This document shows, one piece after another, positions 44,931-55,164 of a stretch of DNA of 64,000 bases. Made by a program: the position numbers and the translations under genes. A model generated the notes under the pieces. It was given only the letters and a program-made list of their open reading frames with translations. It was not told the DNA's origin and made no database searches. Source of the stretch: Zygnema cylindricum (lineage: Eukaryota; Streptophyta; Zygnematophyceae; Zygnematales; Zygnemataceae); the NCBI GenBank assembly GCA_037447655.1, contig JBBHKE010001622.1, positions 1-64,000 of the forward strand, written 5' to 3'. Numbering within the stretch: the first letter of the stretch is position 1; each line of letters starts with the position of its first letter.

Positions 44931-45403
44931 GTCCTTTGTGGAAATCGTAGTCCGGTTGGGTGGTTGGCAGCGTCTTTCCTGTTTTGGGCGGTTTGGGGAC
45001 TGGTGTTTGTTGGAAACCAAGAAGGGTCTTGCCGGTTCCGGGTCGCGAAAACCGAGGAGTTAAGGAGGCCTTACCTGTTCCGGGGTTTTCGGGGGGAGAT
45101 TTCGTCTCCTTTTGTTGTCCGCGTTACGTTTTGGGGGTAGGTTGAGCTCGCTTGCTATTATTCCACATTCTACCTTTATTCTCTATTTTTCTAAGGGCAA
45201 GGTGATATTGTTAATTATGAGACAACATTTTTATATTTCTATCCCTTTATTTTTTTGAGTGGAAGTATCCTTGTTCTCTCTTTGGTAGTCCTTTTTGGAG
45301 CTCCGGTTAGGTTTCTTCTGGAGTCGATTACCAGAATCTTTTATACCAAAATAATGGATTTTGAGAGGATCTTTGTTAGGCTTTCAATTGACCGTCACAA
45401 CTA
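44931..45403. other. Unassigned spacer between head-to-head gypsy H copies
   Basis: No recognisable coding domain or copy elsewhere in the window. It could hold the 5' leader or LTR of the minus-strand copy, since it lies immediately upstream of that gag, but it does not resemble the H LTRs at 45404 and 56607. Confidence 0.4.
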
Positions 45404-45664
45404 AAATCAAGAACTCTGCTTCATTACCAAGAGTCCCATACCTTTACCCCGGCCCCATGGGGAAAGGAGGGGGAGGAGATCTCTTTTCGCCCTCCCCAAG
45501 CACTCATCCCCATTTTTGCATGCATCCTCATGGGAACAAGGCAGGCAGCAGTGGGCATAGGCATTGTTGTGGGAAGCATACGCATTCTGGGGGGGGTTGG
45601 TTGCAGGACTCCAATGCCCATTTACCTATGCAGTGGGCCTTCTTCTGATGATTTCCAACACGCT
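45404..45664 (+). repeat. Gypsy H 5' terminal repeat
   Basis: AAATCAAGAACT, CCCCATGGGGAAAGG, TTTTTGCATGCAT and GTGGGCATAGGCATTG occur here and in the same order at 56607-56865. The start does not show a clear TG, and the end is only approximate (near CACGCTC). No PBS is visible, consistent with the deletion just downstream. Confidence 0.7.
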
Positions 45665-45667
45665 CAA

Positions 45668-47832
45668 CACCTCTTTAGCGAGAAGGGGGGGAAACAACAA
45701 GACCTAAAAAGCAGGGGATGGGCCGTGGTGTTATTACAACCCGATCGGAGACAACACATTTCCCTCAAAATTTCCACTCCTCCACCATCACGACCTCAGT
45801 CATCCTCTCCTTCGCCATCTGTCTCTTTGACTGCCGCAGTCCAAGGATCCCCGAGCCCACCTGTCTTACCATTCAAATACGATGTCCCTGCTTACTCTCC
45901 TCCTCACCGGCATTCTCCTTCTTCCAGCAAAGAAACTCCTCCTCCACAGGCCTCTAGAAGGCGTACAAGGAGTCAAACGCCTTTTTCTCGCAGCCCTCAG
46001 TCATCTCCATCCTATTCTCCACCAATACCTCAAAGACCCCCGGTGGTCAAACTTCTTATCCACAACCCCTCAGTGGAAATAGTACTCTGGGAAGAACAAG
46101 CCTCTCCTGGGTATAGAGGAGCAAAATTTCGGGCATCTTTTCCCAAGCTGATAGTCTCTTCTTTCCCCAGAAACAAACCCAAGGGAAATACAGGTTTTTC
46201 CGCTAAATCATAGGTAGCTGAAACTTCCTCATTGGCGGGGGGGGGCATCTCTTGTCAGGCAGCTCCTTCTACCGGAGAAAGAGGCGACCATGATCTAGAC
46301 GACGAAGATCTAGGGGTACTTTCACCGGTTAAGTTTGTCAGCCTAACCGGACCATCCTCTTCTCAGTTCACCAACCTTGCAGAGGAGGAAAAAGAAATGG
46401 GTGACGTAAGGATCTTTCCGGGAGATAGTTCAGGAATCGCTTTCTCAGATTTTGAATTGCTATGGAAATCTTTAACTTAGTCCGAAATCAACAAATTTAG
46501 GGGCGGAGCCATTCCGGATGAATTTGAAACCACACTTTTCCCAATGATGGAAAATTATCTTGCTGGTGGCGCTTTGGTAGACTTTAAGGAGCGACAACCT
46601 CTCCTGATGGCTCCCTACATTAAAATTTTAGACCGAATTCTTGATCAGGCAGTTTTGTAGGCGGAAGCAGACTTGGCTGCCGCTGAAGCTGCTCCTATCA
46701 CAACCCTCTTCACAGAGGACATAAAACTGCATGCAGAAGGACGAGCCTATGGCGCTCAGCTTCAAGCCATCAGAGGAGCCACTTGGATGGCTGCAGACCC
46801 AACCCCCTGTACCACTCTTTTGAATGCCTAGAGACTCTTTTACAACGAAAGAAATGAATCTACTATGAAAGAATTTATGGAATTCCGTTGCCAAAAGAGT
46901 GAAACTCCCCAGACTCGTTTAAAAGATTGTCTAGCCTCTGTCAAAAGACCAAACTATCAACAATAGATCTCACGGCAATGGCAACCAAATACCTCATCGC
47001 GGTCCGAAATTCGTTTAGACCCACGGGGCAAACTGCCCTCGATAATTGGATTGTTGGATACGCCATCCAGGATGTCAATCCAACCGCTAAAGAAATCTCG
47101 CTGGCCGCAATGAAGCTTTATGATCACTTCGTCCATAGAGAGGCCCAAGAAAAAACGGTTACCGGCAAAACGAGAGGGAATTTTGCAGGATTTGCCGGAG
47201 AAATGCCTCCGTATAATGAAGAGTCAGCCAAACTCTTAGCTTTGCGGAAGCTCAAGGGGAAACAAGTGGCGGATAATGGATCCGAACCCGCCACGGGGGC
47301 CGATGACAACGTCTTCCTATACAATTGTTTGAACAGGCAACAAACAGGACATGGATGGAAGCGCTGCCTTCGGAAGCTCAAACTCGAATTAGCTCTTAAG
47401 CAAAAGGAATGGGAGAAGCAGAGAGTTGAAAGGACCAAGAGGCATCAAAAAAGGAAACAAGGAGGAGGAGCGGACGACAAAACTTCGGTTAACAAAGACA
47501 ATTACCGTCCGACTCCACGATCCGAGACTGCAAAAATGTCGCAAGCCATGTTGCGACAGATTACACTTCCAAAATTTGATGACGCGCAAATCTCCAATGA
47601 ATTAAGGGGCAAATATACTACTGAGGGCTCCAAGTGTGAGGCTTGCGGTATCATGGGTCACAAGGAAGGGCAATGTTTTCGAAAGAATCGGGTCCCGAAA
47701 GAGATGATGCAATATGCACCGTTTACAAGTGAAGGTGAAACTGTCGTGAATCCTCTCCCGCTGCAGCTTTTTTACCCTTGGGGACGTCACACCCTGGAAA
47801 ACCAGGAACGACAGCCCATAGGTCAAGCATGA
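45668..47832 (+). pseudogene. gag: Gypsy H Gag
   Basis: A Ser/Pro/Arg-rich region (45740-46210) is followed by MGDVRIFPGDSSGIAFSDFE (46398 on) and a long Gag region with stops at 46480, 46658 and 46829. From 46927 a 301-codon open frame has a helical segment (AMKLYDHFVHREAQEK), a degenerate first knuckle (CLNRQQTGHGWKRC), a Lys/Arg-rich stretch (EKQRVERTKRHQKRKQ) and a good CCHC knuckle, CEACGIMGHKEGQC, near 47635. In the family Gag packages the RNA. Stop at 47830. Confidence 0.7.
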
Positions 47833-48660
47833 CTAACCCCGGAGATTATAATCGAACTGTAGTGCCAACAGATGGTCGTTATGGCTATAGAATTGGAAGC
47901 CCTGCGATTAGGATCACCCTCTAGGACTCCTACTCTGATGGCCGCCCAGAAACTAAACTGGAGAAATCAAGAGTTATTACAGAAGCTGGCGGAGCTTGAA
48001 CAGGAAACCGCGGCGGGCGAAGACGATGACGAGGTGATGGGGTGGGACATGGAACCTCCTAAAACACATTACGCAAAAACCTTTTTTTTTGGAGCCTGGA
48101 ATGTCGGTGTGGGAGACAATCGCAGTCAGCTTTGTAACTCAACCTCGCCGCATAGAAGAGACAGGCAAAAGCTAACTCCACGAGACCACAACGGGAACGC
48201 TACTGGACCTTTGTCCTTTACCCCCAGGGTCGTCATTCTGAACGACAAAATAAGTCTCGGAATTGAATCCACAAACCGCCTCCACCAGCCGCAAAGAAAT
48301 TGCCTCCCGGATTCGAAAATTACAGGACAATTAAAACGAGGGAGATGGAAGAACAAGCAAAAGAGGAAGAAAGCGTGATAACCTAGACTTGTTCGAAAAT
48401 TATTTGGCTGAGCGCCCGCAGGATAACACACCAAAAACGCCGCGAGCACCAGAATTTGACCAGGAAAGTGAGGAAGCAAAGGGGGGGGGAGAAGGAAAAA
48501 CAATCAAAGGAACCAGCAGATTCCCCAATTTCTTCGCCAGAAATTCAACATCCTTCCTCCAAACCAGCAGTGATGTTAGTAAGGCATCTAATGCCCTACG
48601 CCCTCACCCATGTGAAAACACTTGCCTCCTCCCATAACTTGCCGGAGGAAGTTCTCATGT
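47833..48660 (+). pseudogene. Gypsy H linker between Gag and protease
   Basis: A 168-codon frame (47872-48378) has a coiled-coil-like LNWRNQELLQKLAELEQE and a basic end (RGRWKNKQKRKK). A second frame at 48389-48662 is Glu/Lys- and Pro/Ser-rich. I recognise no domain. The position matches the variable gag-pol linker of gypsy elements, and frame changes show decay. Confidence 0.5.
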
Positions 48661-49477
48661 AGGCCCTCGGAGAGGAAATTCATTCAAGAGGGGAGAAATA
48701 CCGGGCTAATCAGGCTAGATCCGTTTTTTGGTCAGTAGACCCAAAGACACCTATGATGGATAGGGACTACAAAACGTTATCTGTGGCGCTAATCCTCAAC
48801 CAGACAGGGAATTTCAAACTCAACGGATACGGCGGGTATTAGGACGCAGTTGTTGATACAGGAGCACTCCTAAATCTAATCACCACATCAGCTCTGTAGC
48901 AAATGCCTAAAGAACTCCGACCGGAAATCTGCCCCAATGATATCTGCCTTAAGTTTGTTAGCAGTGGGAGCGAGCTGTTACACGTAATTATCAAAGCTAT
49001 GTTAATCAAGTTCTCTGATGACGGAGGTCTGAAGATTTGAATTCAGCTTCCCTTCCTGGTGGTGGAAGGTAAACAGTTTGAAATTTTATTGGGAATGGCC
49101 ACCTAGACAAGGGTGAATATGGGATTAAGTGTGTGGAAGGAGCAGTATACCGTTCGGGATCTTGAGGATCCGGAAGGGGTCAAGGTGGTGGTCCCCCTGG
49201 ATCTATTGAATAGGGGGAATAACAATGCTCCCCTAGACGGATGTTATCTTGTCTATGCCACCCATACACCAACAAAACTGCTCGCCAGCGCCACCGATAT
49301 CGCAGACGTGATATAGCAATTACTTATTTCCAAGCGGTGGGAAAAGGGATACCAGAACAGATTGTTACAGATAACCACACTTCGGCGAAAAGTGGACCAA
49401 TCCTTGACAGCTGTTTTTGCCAAGGAAAAAGAACCTCGGTCAGAATCTCCGGAAGTTCCGCCCGAAAATCAAAAATA
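48661..49477 (+). pseudogene. pol: Gypsy H retropepsin-type protease
   Basis: DAVVDTGALLNLIT near 48845 is the aspartic protease active-site motif (DTGA), followed by VSSGSELLHVIIKAML and FEILLGMAT, the flap and the ILG-like end motif. Stops lie at 48841, 48898, 49038 and 49105. After the protease come LEDPEGVKVVVPLDLLN and an acidic/basic linker up to the nested copia insertion. Confidence 0.7.
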
Positions 49478-49482
49478 CAATC

Positions 49483-50506
49483 TGAAACTCTGAGACCTCC
49501 ATAAGTCCTCAGAGTGGACAGCTTCCAAGAAGCCTGTAGGATAATCCTGACCCCATTATGTTTCAGCAAAAACAACCGCCACCTTGGCAGACAAAAACTT
49601 TGACCACCTGCACCCTTGTGAAGGTAAGACTCTCTTGAGTTGATAGCAAAAAGAATCTCTAAATTTGCTCCCCTGAGCAGTAAGTTATGGAGGGTCAAAG
49701 TTGACCTTTTGTACAGAAGCTCTCTAGGAGAGAGGGTCCTATCTACCAATTTTTTCCAATCATATTACACTGCCGTACATAAAAGTACAGCTGCCGGTGT
49801 ACTTTCTGTACGAATATTGTAGGACATGGCCTAAATGTCGACACATGTCATATCCGGATTCGGTCCCGTAATCCTTAGAGATGTCGCGATCCAATGTAGT
49901 TGTGCCACGTGTCATCCGATGTGACGATGACCACAAACCGCCGAGATTCTCTTCCGCGATCACGTCATCCTTCTCGGCCGTCCGATTGAATGCAAATTTC
50001 AATCGTAGCTGTCATAAATACTTGCGCGATATTTGTTTCGTTTAAAGAAACAAATGCATGGTACTCGTTTCCTATCCAATCTGTAATCCGTACTTTTACA
50101 TAACTTAATCTATGTATCTTGTAAACAATGCCTTTAAATGAATTATCCTACGTGGCAGTATTTAAATAATTAACAAACCCTATAACATGTAACTTTAGTC
50201 CTAGACGTAATGGATAAGGCTACCGGCTACCGGTGGCTTTATCGGACGGCAAGTACCACAATTTAATCCTGGATTTGACAGCTTTTCCTTTTAGTAAAGA
50301 GAGTACCAATCCGTAAATCAACTAATCTATTTTCCCGTAAACCTCTGGATAGCCTAGGTAGCCATGGCTCTAGCTTCCTCTCCAACTTTCAGTAAATGCA
50401 ACAAGTGTGGGAGTTGAAGAGAGGAGTTAGAGGCAGACTGCCTCGACTTCTTTTCTACATTATATTTTAGATCTAGAAAATACTAAAAGAACCATCAATT
50501 TCTACA
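49483..50506 (-). repeat. Copia G LTR, 3' copy of nested insertion
   Basis: Runs on the minus strand from TGTAGAAATTGATGG to CAGAGTTTCA. It has the GTAC-rich hairpin at about 49773-49812, CCACGTGTCATCC, and the tRNA-like module at 50210-50280 (TACCGGCTACCGG, AATTTAATCCTGG; the most degraded of the six). Confidence 0.85.
50210..50280 (+). other. tRNA-like module, antisense within G LTR (copy 4)
   Basis: A-box-like GGCTACCGGCTACCGG is kept, but the B-box-like part is reduced to CACAATTTAATCCTG. Same position and orientation as the other copies. Confidence 0.45.
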
Positions 50507-50815
50507 CTAAGCATGAGTTTAAATGCTCTAACTAAGCAAGATTGGGAAGCAGCTAAAAGAGTCGTTAGATATCTCATAGGGACCACATCTATGGCTACAT
50601 TTGGGTGGGAACAATACTGACATCACCACTTGGAGTGATTCATGCTATAGGAATGCTATTATGAGGAGATGCATGCCTGGGTATGTGTCCTATGTGGGTG
50701 ATGGGGCTTGCTGCTGGAGTAGCAAACAACAAAAAGTCATTACTCAATCCACCACAGAGGGTGAGTACATGGCCTCTTATTCTGCTGTAAAATAATTAAT
50801 GTGGGTTAAGTCCTT
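50507..50815 (+). pseudogene. pol: Copia G RNase H fragment, inverted inside the nested element
   Basis: The plus-strand reading gives SLNALTKQDWEAAKRVVRYL, TTWSDSCYRNAIMRR, GYVSYVGDGACCWSSKQQ and TTEGEYMASYSAVK, a copia RNase H closest to that of copia E. It lies opposite to the gag and LTRs around it and ends at LMWVKSLL, where the minus-strand gag begins. Confidence 0.75.
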
Positions 50816-51261
50816 GCTAAGTGAGCGGATGCCCTTTCTACCTGCAAATGAGGACATGCAAGTCCTTGAGTGAGATGGCGTAGGATGAAGTGCTTTGCCG
50901 CCATATTGTTGAAGTCCCAGGTTTCAGTATCATTCTCCTCGTTCCTCGGAATAGGTGATATGAATGCCGAACCAGTTGCTATTGGTGTGGTCGTCTCCTT
51001 CTCCTTTCCTTTGTCCACCACCTCTCCTTCTTTTGTTTCCTCCGTTGAAGGTGGATCTTCTTTCCTGGTGAATCTGCTTCCTCCAAACCCTGGAGGAATT
51101 CCAAGACTTGATGGACGCCTCAGCCGTCCACTCACTATCCCCCAAAACCTTTTTTCGCATAGAGCTCCTATCATCATACTTTCCCAGTATATGAATCCAG
51201 TTCCATTAAAGATTGGTACCCTAGAGGGTGGGCCCATAACCTGAAACTCTGAGACCTCCAT
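50816..51261 (-). pseudogene. gag: Copia G Gag N-terminal part (nested element)
   Basis: Starts in the LTR (MEVSEFQVMGPPSRVP), with FNGTGFIYWESMMIGALCEK, RRPSSLGIPPGFGGSRF, an acidic TEETKEGEVVDKGKEKE linker and MAAKHFILRHLTQGLACPHL. The frame is intact for about 148 codons and is truncated near 50816 at the inverted RNase H piece. Confidence 0.8.
51230..51241 (-). other. Copia G primer-binding site (nested element)
   Basis: On the minus strand GGTTATGGGCCC directly follows the LTR end GAGTTTCA, a perfect 12-base match to the anticodon-arm type site seen in copia B. Confidence 0.85.
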
Positions 51262-52290
51262 AAGTCCTCAGAGTGGACAGCTTCCAAGAAGCCTCTAGGA
51301 TAATCTTGACCCCTTTATATTTCAGCAAAAACAACCGCCACATAGGCAGACAAAAACTATGACCACATGCACCCTTGTGAAGGTAAGACTCCACTGAGTC
51401 GATAGCAAAAAGAATCTCTGAATTTGCTGCCCGGAGTAGTAAGTTATAGAGGGTCAAAGTTGACCTTTTGTACAGAAGCTCTCTGGGAGAGAGGGTCCTA
51501 TCTCCTAATTTTTCTAAGTCCTATCTCTCTCACAGACTCTATCTACTGATGTACGGAACCAATCAGAACACTGTTCCGTACGTAAAAGTACAGCTGCCGG
51601 TGTACTTTATGTACGAACATTGTACGACATGGCCCAAATGTCGACACATGTCATATCCGGATTCGGTCCCATAATCTCCGGAGATTCCACGATCAAATGT
51701 AATTTCGCCACGTGTCATCCAATGTGGCGATGGCCACAAACCGCCGAAATCTTCTTCCGCGATCTCGGCGGTAATTCCGGCCGTCCGATTAAATTCGGAT
51801 TTAATCGTAGCCGTAATAAATACATGCGCGGTATTTGTTTCAATTACGAAACAAATGCGCGGTATTGATTTTTCGTCCGTACCGTACTTCGTACATTATA
51901 TATTACTGGATCTATGTATCCCGTAATCCATTACAGTTAAATGATTTATCGTACGTATACATATTTAAATATACATCAAACTATATACTACGTAACATTA
52001 ATCTTAGAGTTAACGGCTAAGGCTACCGGCTATTTCCTGTCTGCCGGCCGGTAGGTTCAAGGATCAATTCCTGTCGCCTGCACATACCTTTTAAATAAAT
52101 AAACCCTAACTAATATAAATTTCCCGTAAACCTCAGGATAGCCTAGGTACCCATGGCTCTAGCTTCCTCTCCAATTTCTCAGTGACTGCGACAAGTTTGA
52201 GAGTTGGAGAGAGAAGTTAGAGGTAGACTGCCTCGGCTTTTTTATTTCTTTTCAGACCTAGAAAATACTTTAAAACCATTAGTTTCTACA
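51242..52290 (-). repeat. Copia G LTR, 5' copy of nested insertion
   Basis: 1049 bp from TGTAGAAACTAATGG to CAGAGTTTCA (minus). It has the GTAC-rich hairpin at about 51577-51615 with CCAATCAG (ATTGG on the LTR strand) next to it, and the tRNA-like module at 52013-52083. Confidence 0.85.
52013..52083 (+). other. tRNA-like module, antisense within G LTR (copy 5)
   Basis: AAGGCTACCGGCTA, then GGTTCAAGGATCAATTCCTG, a B-box-like T arm. TGCCGGCC precedes it as in copy 3, but the closing strand is CGCCTGCA. Confidence 0.5.
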
Positions 52291-52295
52291 CAATC

Positions 52296-53340
52296 GACTA
52301 GTGGTGTCATTATATATCTCGGATTCAGAACTCCGGATATTATTTCTATTTTCTGGAATAAGCTCAGACCTAGAATCTGTCTTGAAAGTTGGATATAAAG
52401 TAGAGTCATATGTGGCCGTGGAAATTTCATCGGAAGCTCGGGCTGACAGTGAACACCGACTACAACAACTCCACAAATTGTATCTCCATCAACATCTAGT
52501 ATCCGCCATCTGCAGATCTCAAGAGAGTGTCCCACAAAATATAGATAATATCCTGAAGCCTCATCTTGCTATGTTGGAGCGAGTAGATTTGGTGATTGCA
52601 GGATGGCCATGTCAAGGATACTCTCTAGCAGGGAAAGGTGAGGGACATCGGACAGCAGAAGTCGAACCTTCTTCTAGATGATCAAATTAATTTCCTGGCC
52701 GCAGCAGTCCCTAGACACACCAGTGGGGTAGGTTTTGCAGAATGTTGACCCGGGTGATGAGAAAAGAAAACAAGTCGCCAATAGCTGGAATAAAGTCAAG
52801 CAGATTTTAGGAGCTCCACTTGTTTTCGATGCAGTGCAACTGGGATCCAGGGCTCACAGAGTTCGAGCGTACTGACCAATTTGATACCTTTGTCAGTCCT
52901 AAACAAGCTTTTACAGAACTATAAAACGGATCCCCATATTACTCTGCAACACATTTTAGGTTCAGGACGAATGGCCACTCCAGTAACTAAGGCTGATTAT
53001 CCTCCGTTCTTCCGGTGCAACCAACCAGAAGCACCACGGCGAGCTCTACCAACCTTGGTTTCCTTCCCCAACAGCCATACATATCGAAAGGGAGCAGCCG
53101 GAATGACATTTGACAGTGGAATTGGAGTTTGGACAACGCCAACGGTCGAAGAACGAGAACAAGCCATGGGATTCCAACCTGCCAGCACGGCGGCACGAGG
53201 TATTTCAGACCTCTAGGGGTGCAGCCTACTCGAACAGAGCATGGATCTAAATGTGATACATGGGTGTTAAAACATTCTCTGGCCTTCTCTAGTCTATATT
53301 CTCTATAGTCAAGGGCTAGCTACCTTCAAGCTCTAAAGTT
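52296..53340 (+). pseudogene. Gypsy H C5-cytosine DNA methyltransferase domain (DNMT3-like motifs)
   Basis: Motif I is LFLFSGISSDL (FSG at 52349-52357). Motif IV is VDLVIAGWPCQGYSLAGKG with the catalytic Cys codon at 52610-52612. After a frameshift and stops, motif VI reads QNVDPGDEK (52738 on), with Gln for the usual Glu of ENV. The motif VIII region is FDAVQLGSRAHRVRAY (to 52872), then TGA where Trp is expected; AHRVRAYW resembles AHRARYFW of DNMT3 enzymes. The C-terminal frame has WTTPTVEEREQAMGF (motif IX-like) and LLEQSMDLNVI (motif X-like). In the family, such enzymes transfer a methyl group from S-adenosylmethionine to cytosine in DNA. It lies between protease and RT, within pol, and this copy cannot be active. 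Confidence 0.85.
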
Positions 53341-53580
53341 GTTAGCGATTCAGGCCCACTTGCAGCTTGAGGGGGGGAGGGAGGCAAAAAAGCAGTTTTT
53401 ATCATCAAAATTTTCCAATCTCAACAATTTACCAAAATTAAGGAATTCCTCAATTGGGGGGGAGCGGAGGCTCGGAGGGGGACAACTGGGGGGAGCGAAG
53501 GCTCGGAGGGGGACAACTTAGCGGTAGTTGTTAGCAACAGCATTCTGACGGGAAGAGGGGAGGTAGACTCACAGGTAGGG
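53341..53580 (+). other. Spacer between methyltransferase and RT with G-rich tandem repeat
   Basis: A ~31-bp unit (GGAGCGGAGGCTCGGAGGGG and flanks) is present twice at about 53456-53518, each with a run of six or seven G. No domain is visible. The rest is a degenerate linker. Confidence 0.6.
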
Positions 53581-54290
53581 TTTGAATTCAATATCTCTCG
53601 CTGGGGTAGACCCCTGGAGGTGTGGGCAGCGGTTGAATCCGCAAAGATGTATTGGACTTTAGGGGAGCAGTTGGACCCTCAACAAAAGGCCCGGCTCTCA
53701 AACCTGTTGGAGAAGAACAAACCGGTGTTCTCCTAGTCAAATATCGATGAATGGTGCAGGAAAGTACCAGACTCCATAAAGTTGCGTCCCCAACCGTTCT
53801 CCCATCCAAGAAGGACTCTTCTGGGAAAACGGTAGACTTTCGGATGTTTGGAGACTACTATATGCTTAACACAGCAACTCTACCTGACCGATACCCAATG
53901 CTTACCCCGGAAGAGATTTTTGACTCGCTGGCCGGGGCCACCATTTACTCCAGGTTAGACATGAAGAATGGGTTCCACAAGATCGCCATGGAGCCAAAGC
54001 ACTGGGAAAGGACAGCTTTTTGGGAAGGGTCCAAGTTCTGTTAAAGGCTCTACATGCCGTTCGGGCTGAAGAATACACTAGCCAAATTCCAACGTGCCAT
54101 GGACGAGGCGCTCCGAGGGATTGACTATGCACGGTGCTACGTCAACGATGTTATTATCTTCTCGAAAACCTTCGAGGAACACTTGGAGCACATACATATT
54201 GTACTCAGGGCTCTCTAAGCAACGGGCTTGAAATGTCACCCGGGAAAGGGAATTTTTGGGGTGCAGAAAATTATTTACCTTGGCCACGAT
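53581..54290 (+). pseudogene. pol: Gypsy H reverse transcriptase
   Basis: LSNLLEKNKPVFS precedes RT, then VDFRMFGDYYMLNTATLPDR, YPMLTPEEIFDSLAGATIYS, RLDMKNGFHKIAMEPKHWER and MPFGLKNTLAKFQRAMDEAL. The catalytic motif reads CYVNDVIIFSKTFEEHL near 54150, Asn in place of the first Asp of YVDD, which would abolish polymerase activity. Stops at 53734, 54042 and 54217. Spacing matches Ty3/gypsy RT. Confidence 0.85.
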
Positions 54291-54930
54291 GTTACCTCGG
54301 GACAGTGGGTTCCCATATGGTCAAGGTGGCAGCTCTTGATATCCTTCCCCATCCTCAGTACGTCTCTGCACTTCGCATGTTTTTAGGCTTGGCTTACTAC
54401 TATCGGAGATTCATCCTTGAATTTAGCAGTCATGCACAGCCTTTGAACCAGTTGTTGGGGAAAGACCAGGAATGGCAGTGGACGGAGGAGCAACAAATTT
54501 CCTTCCAATTTCTGAAGGATTCCCTTAAGCAACACCCTGTGCTTCGAATGCCCGATCATCAAAGGTCGTTCCTACTTTACATGGATTGGAGCCGGATTGG
54601 ATTGGGAGCGGTTTTAGCTCAACTGGATTATGCAAGGGCTGAATACTGTGTTGCTTACGCCAGTAGAAGTAACAACCGAGCGAAGGGGAATTGCAACAGC
54701 TACCATGGGGAATTAATGGCGGCTGTTTGGGCCATCCAACATTTCAGACCATATCTTTACTGAGTTCATTTCACCCTAATCACGGATCACCAACCTCTTA
54801 AGTGGATTATGGAGAACAGTAAGCTAACTAGCAAGCTCGCCAGATGGGTGTTAATACTGCAAGAATATGATTTCGACATAATCAACAAGGCCGGAGAAAT
54901 CCATAGAAATGCCAACGGACTTTACTGAAA
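54291..54930 (+). pseudogene. pol: Gypsy H RNase H
   Basis: Open frame with LRMFLGLAYYYRRFILEFS, AQPLNQLLGKDQEWQWTEE, LLYMDWSRIGLGAVLAQ (usual DASxxGxGAVL), YASRSNNRAKGNCNSYHGEL and AIQHFRPYLY to a stop at 54761. It continues as TLITDHQPLKWIMENSKL and NANGLY to about 54930. This is the standard connection and RNase H region of gypsy elements. Confidence 0.85.
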
Positions 54931-55164
54931 TCATGACCCTTCCACCAAGGATTCCACCGAGCCCTGCACGATGAGGATCCCGAAATCAGTTTGGGACTCA
55001 TTCGAGCTTCCTCTGCCTTCATTTGGCTTCCTCAATCTGGGGGGGAATCGTCAACTTTCTCTGCGGACGTGGAGGGTCAGGCGTGGATAGGAGCCGGACG
55101 GAAAGATATTTGGAATGATCCCGATGCACTTTAATCTATCCAACAAGGTTTCCCTCTTCCGCAT

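Larger units (their letters stand above)
49478..52295 (-). mobile_element. Copia G insertion in gypsy H, internally rearranged
   Basis: CAATC at 49478-49482 and 52291-52295 are the target duplications. In minus orientation the order is 5' LTR (52290-51242), PBS, Gag N-terminal part (to about 50816), an RNase H fragment in the opposite orientation, and 3' LTR (50506-49483). The internal region is only 735 bp and lacks a polypurine tract next to the 3' LTR. It split gypsy H between protease and methyltransferase. Confidence 0.85.

Noticed and set aside
44063-45145. Plus-strand frames at 44063-44691 and 44871-45145
   Set aside because: The first group lies opposite the clear minus-strand gypsy H gag. 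The second has no motif and sits in an unassigned spacer.
49483-50506. Solo G LTR
   Set aside because: Its own flanks do not form a duplication. CAATC pairs its left side with the right side of the LTR ending at 52290, so both belong to one insertion.
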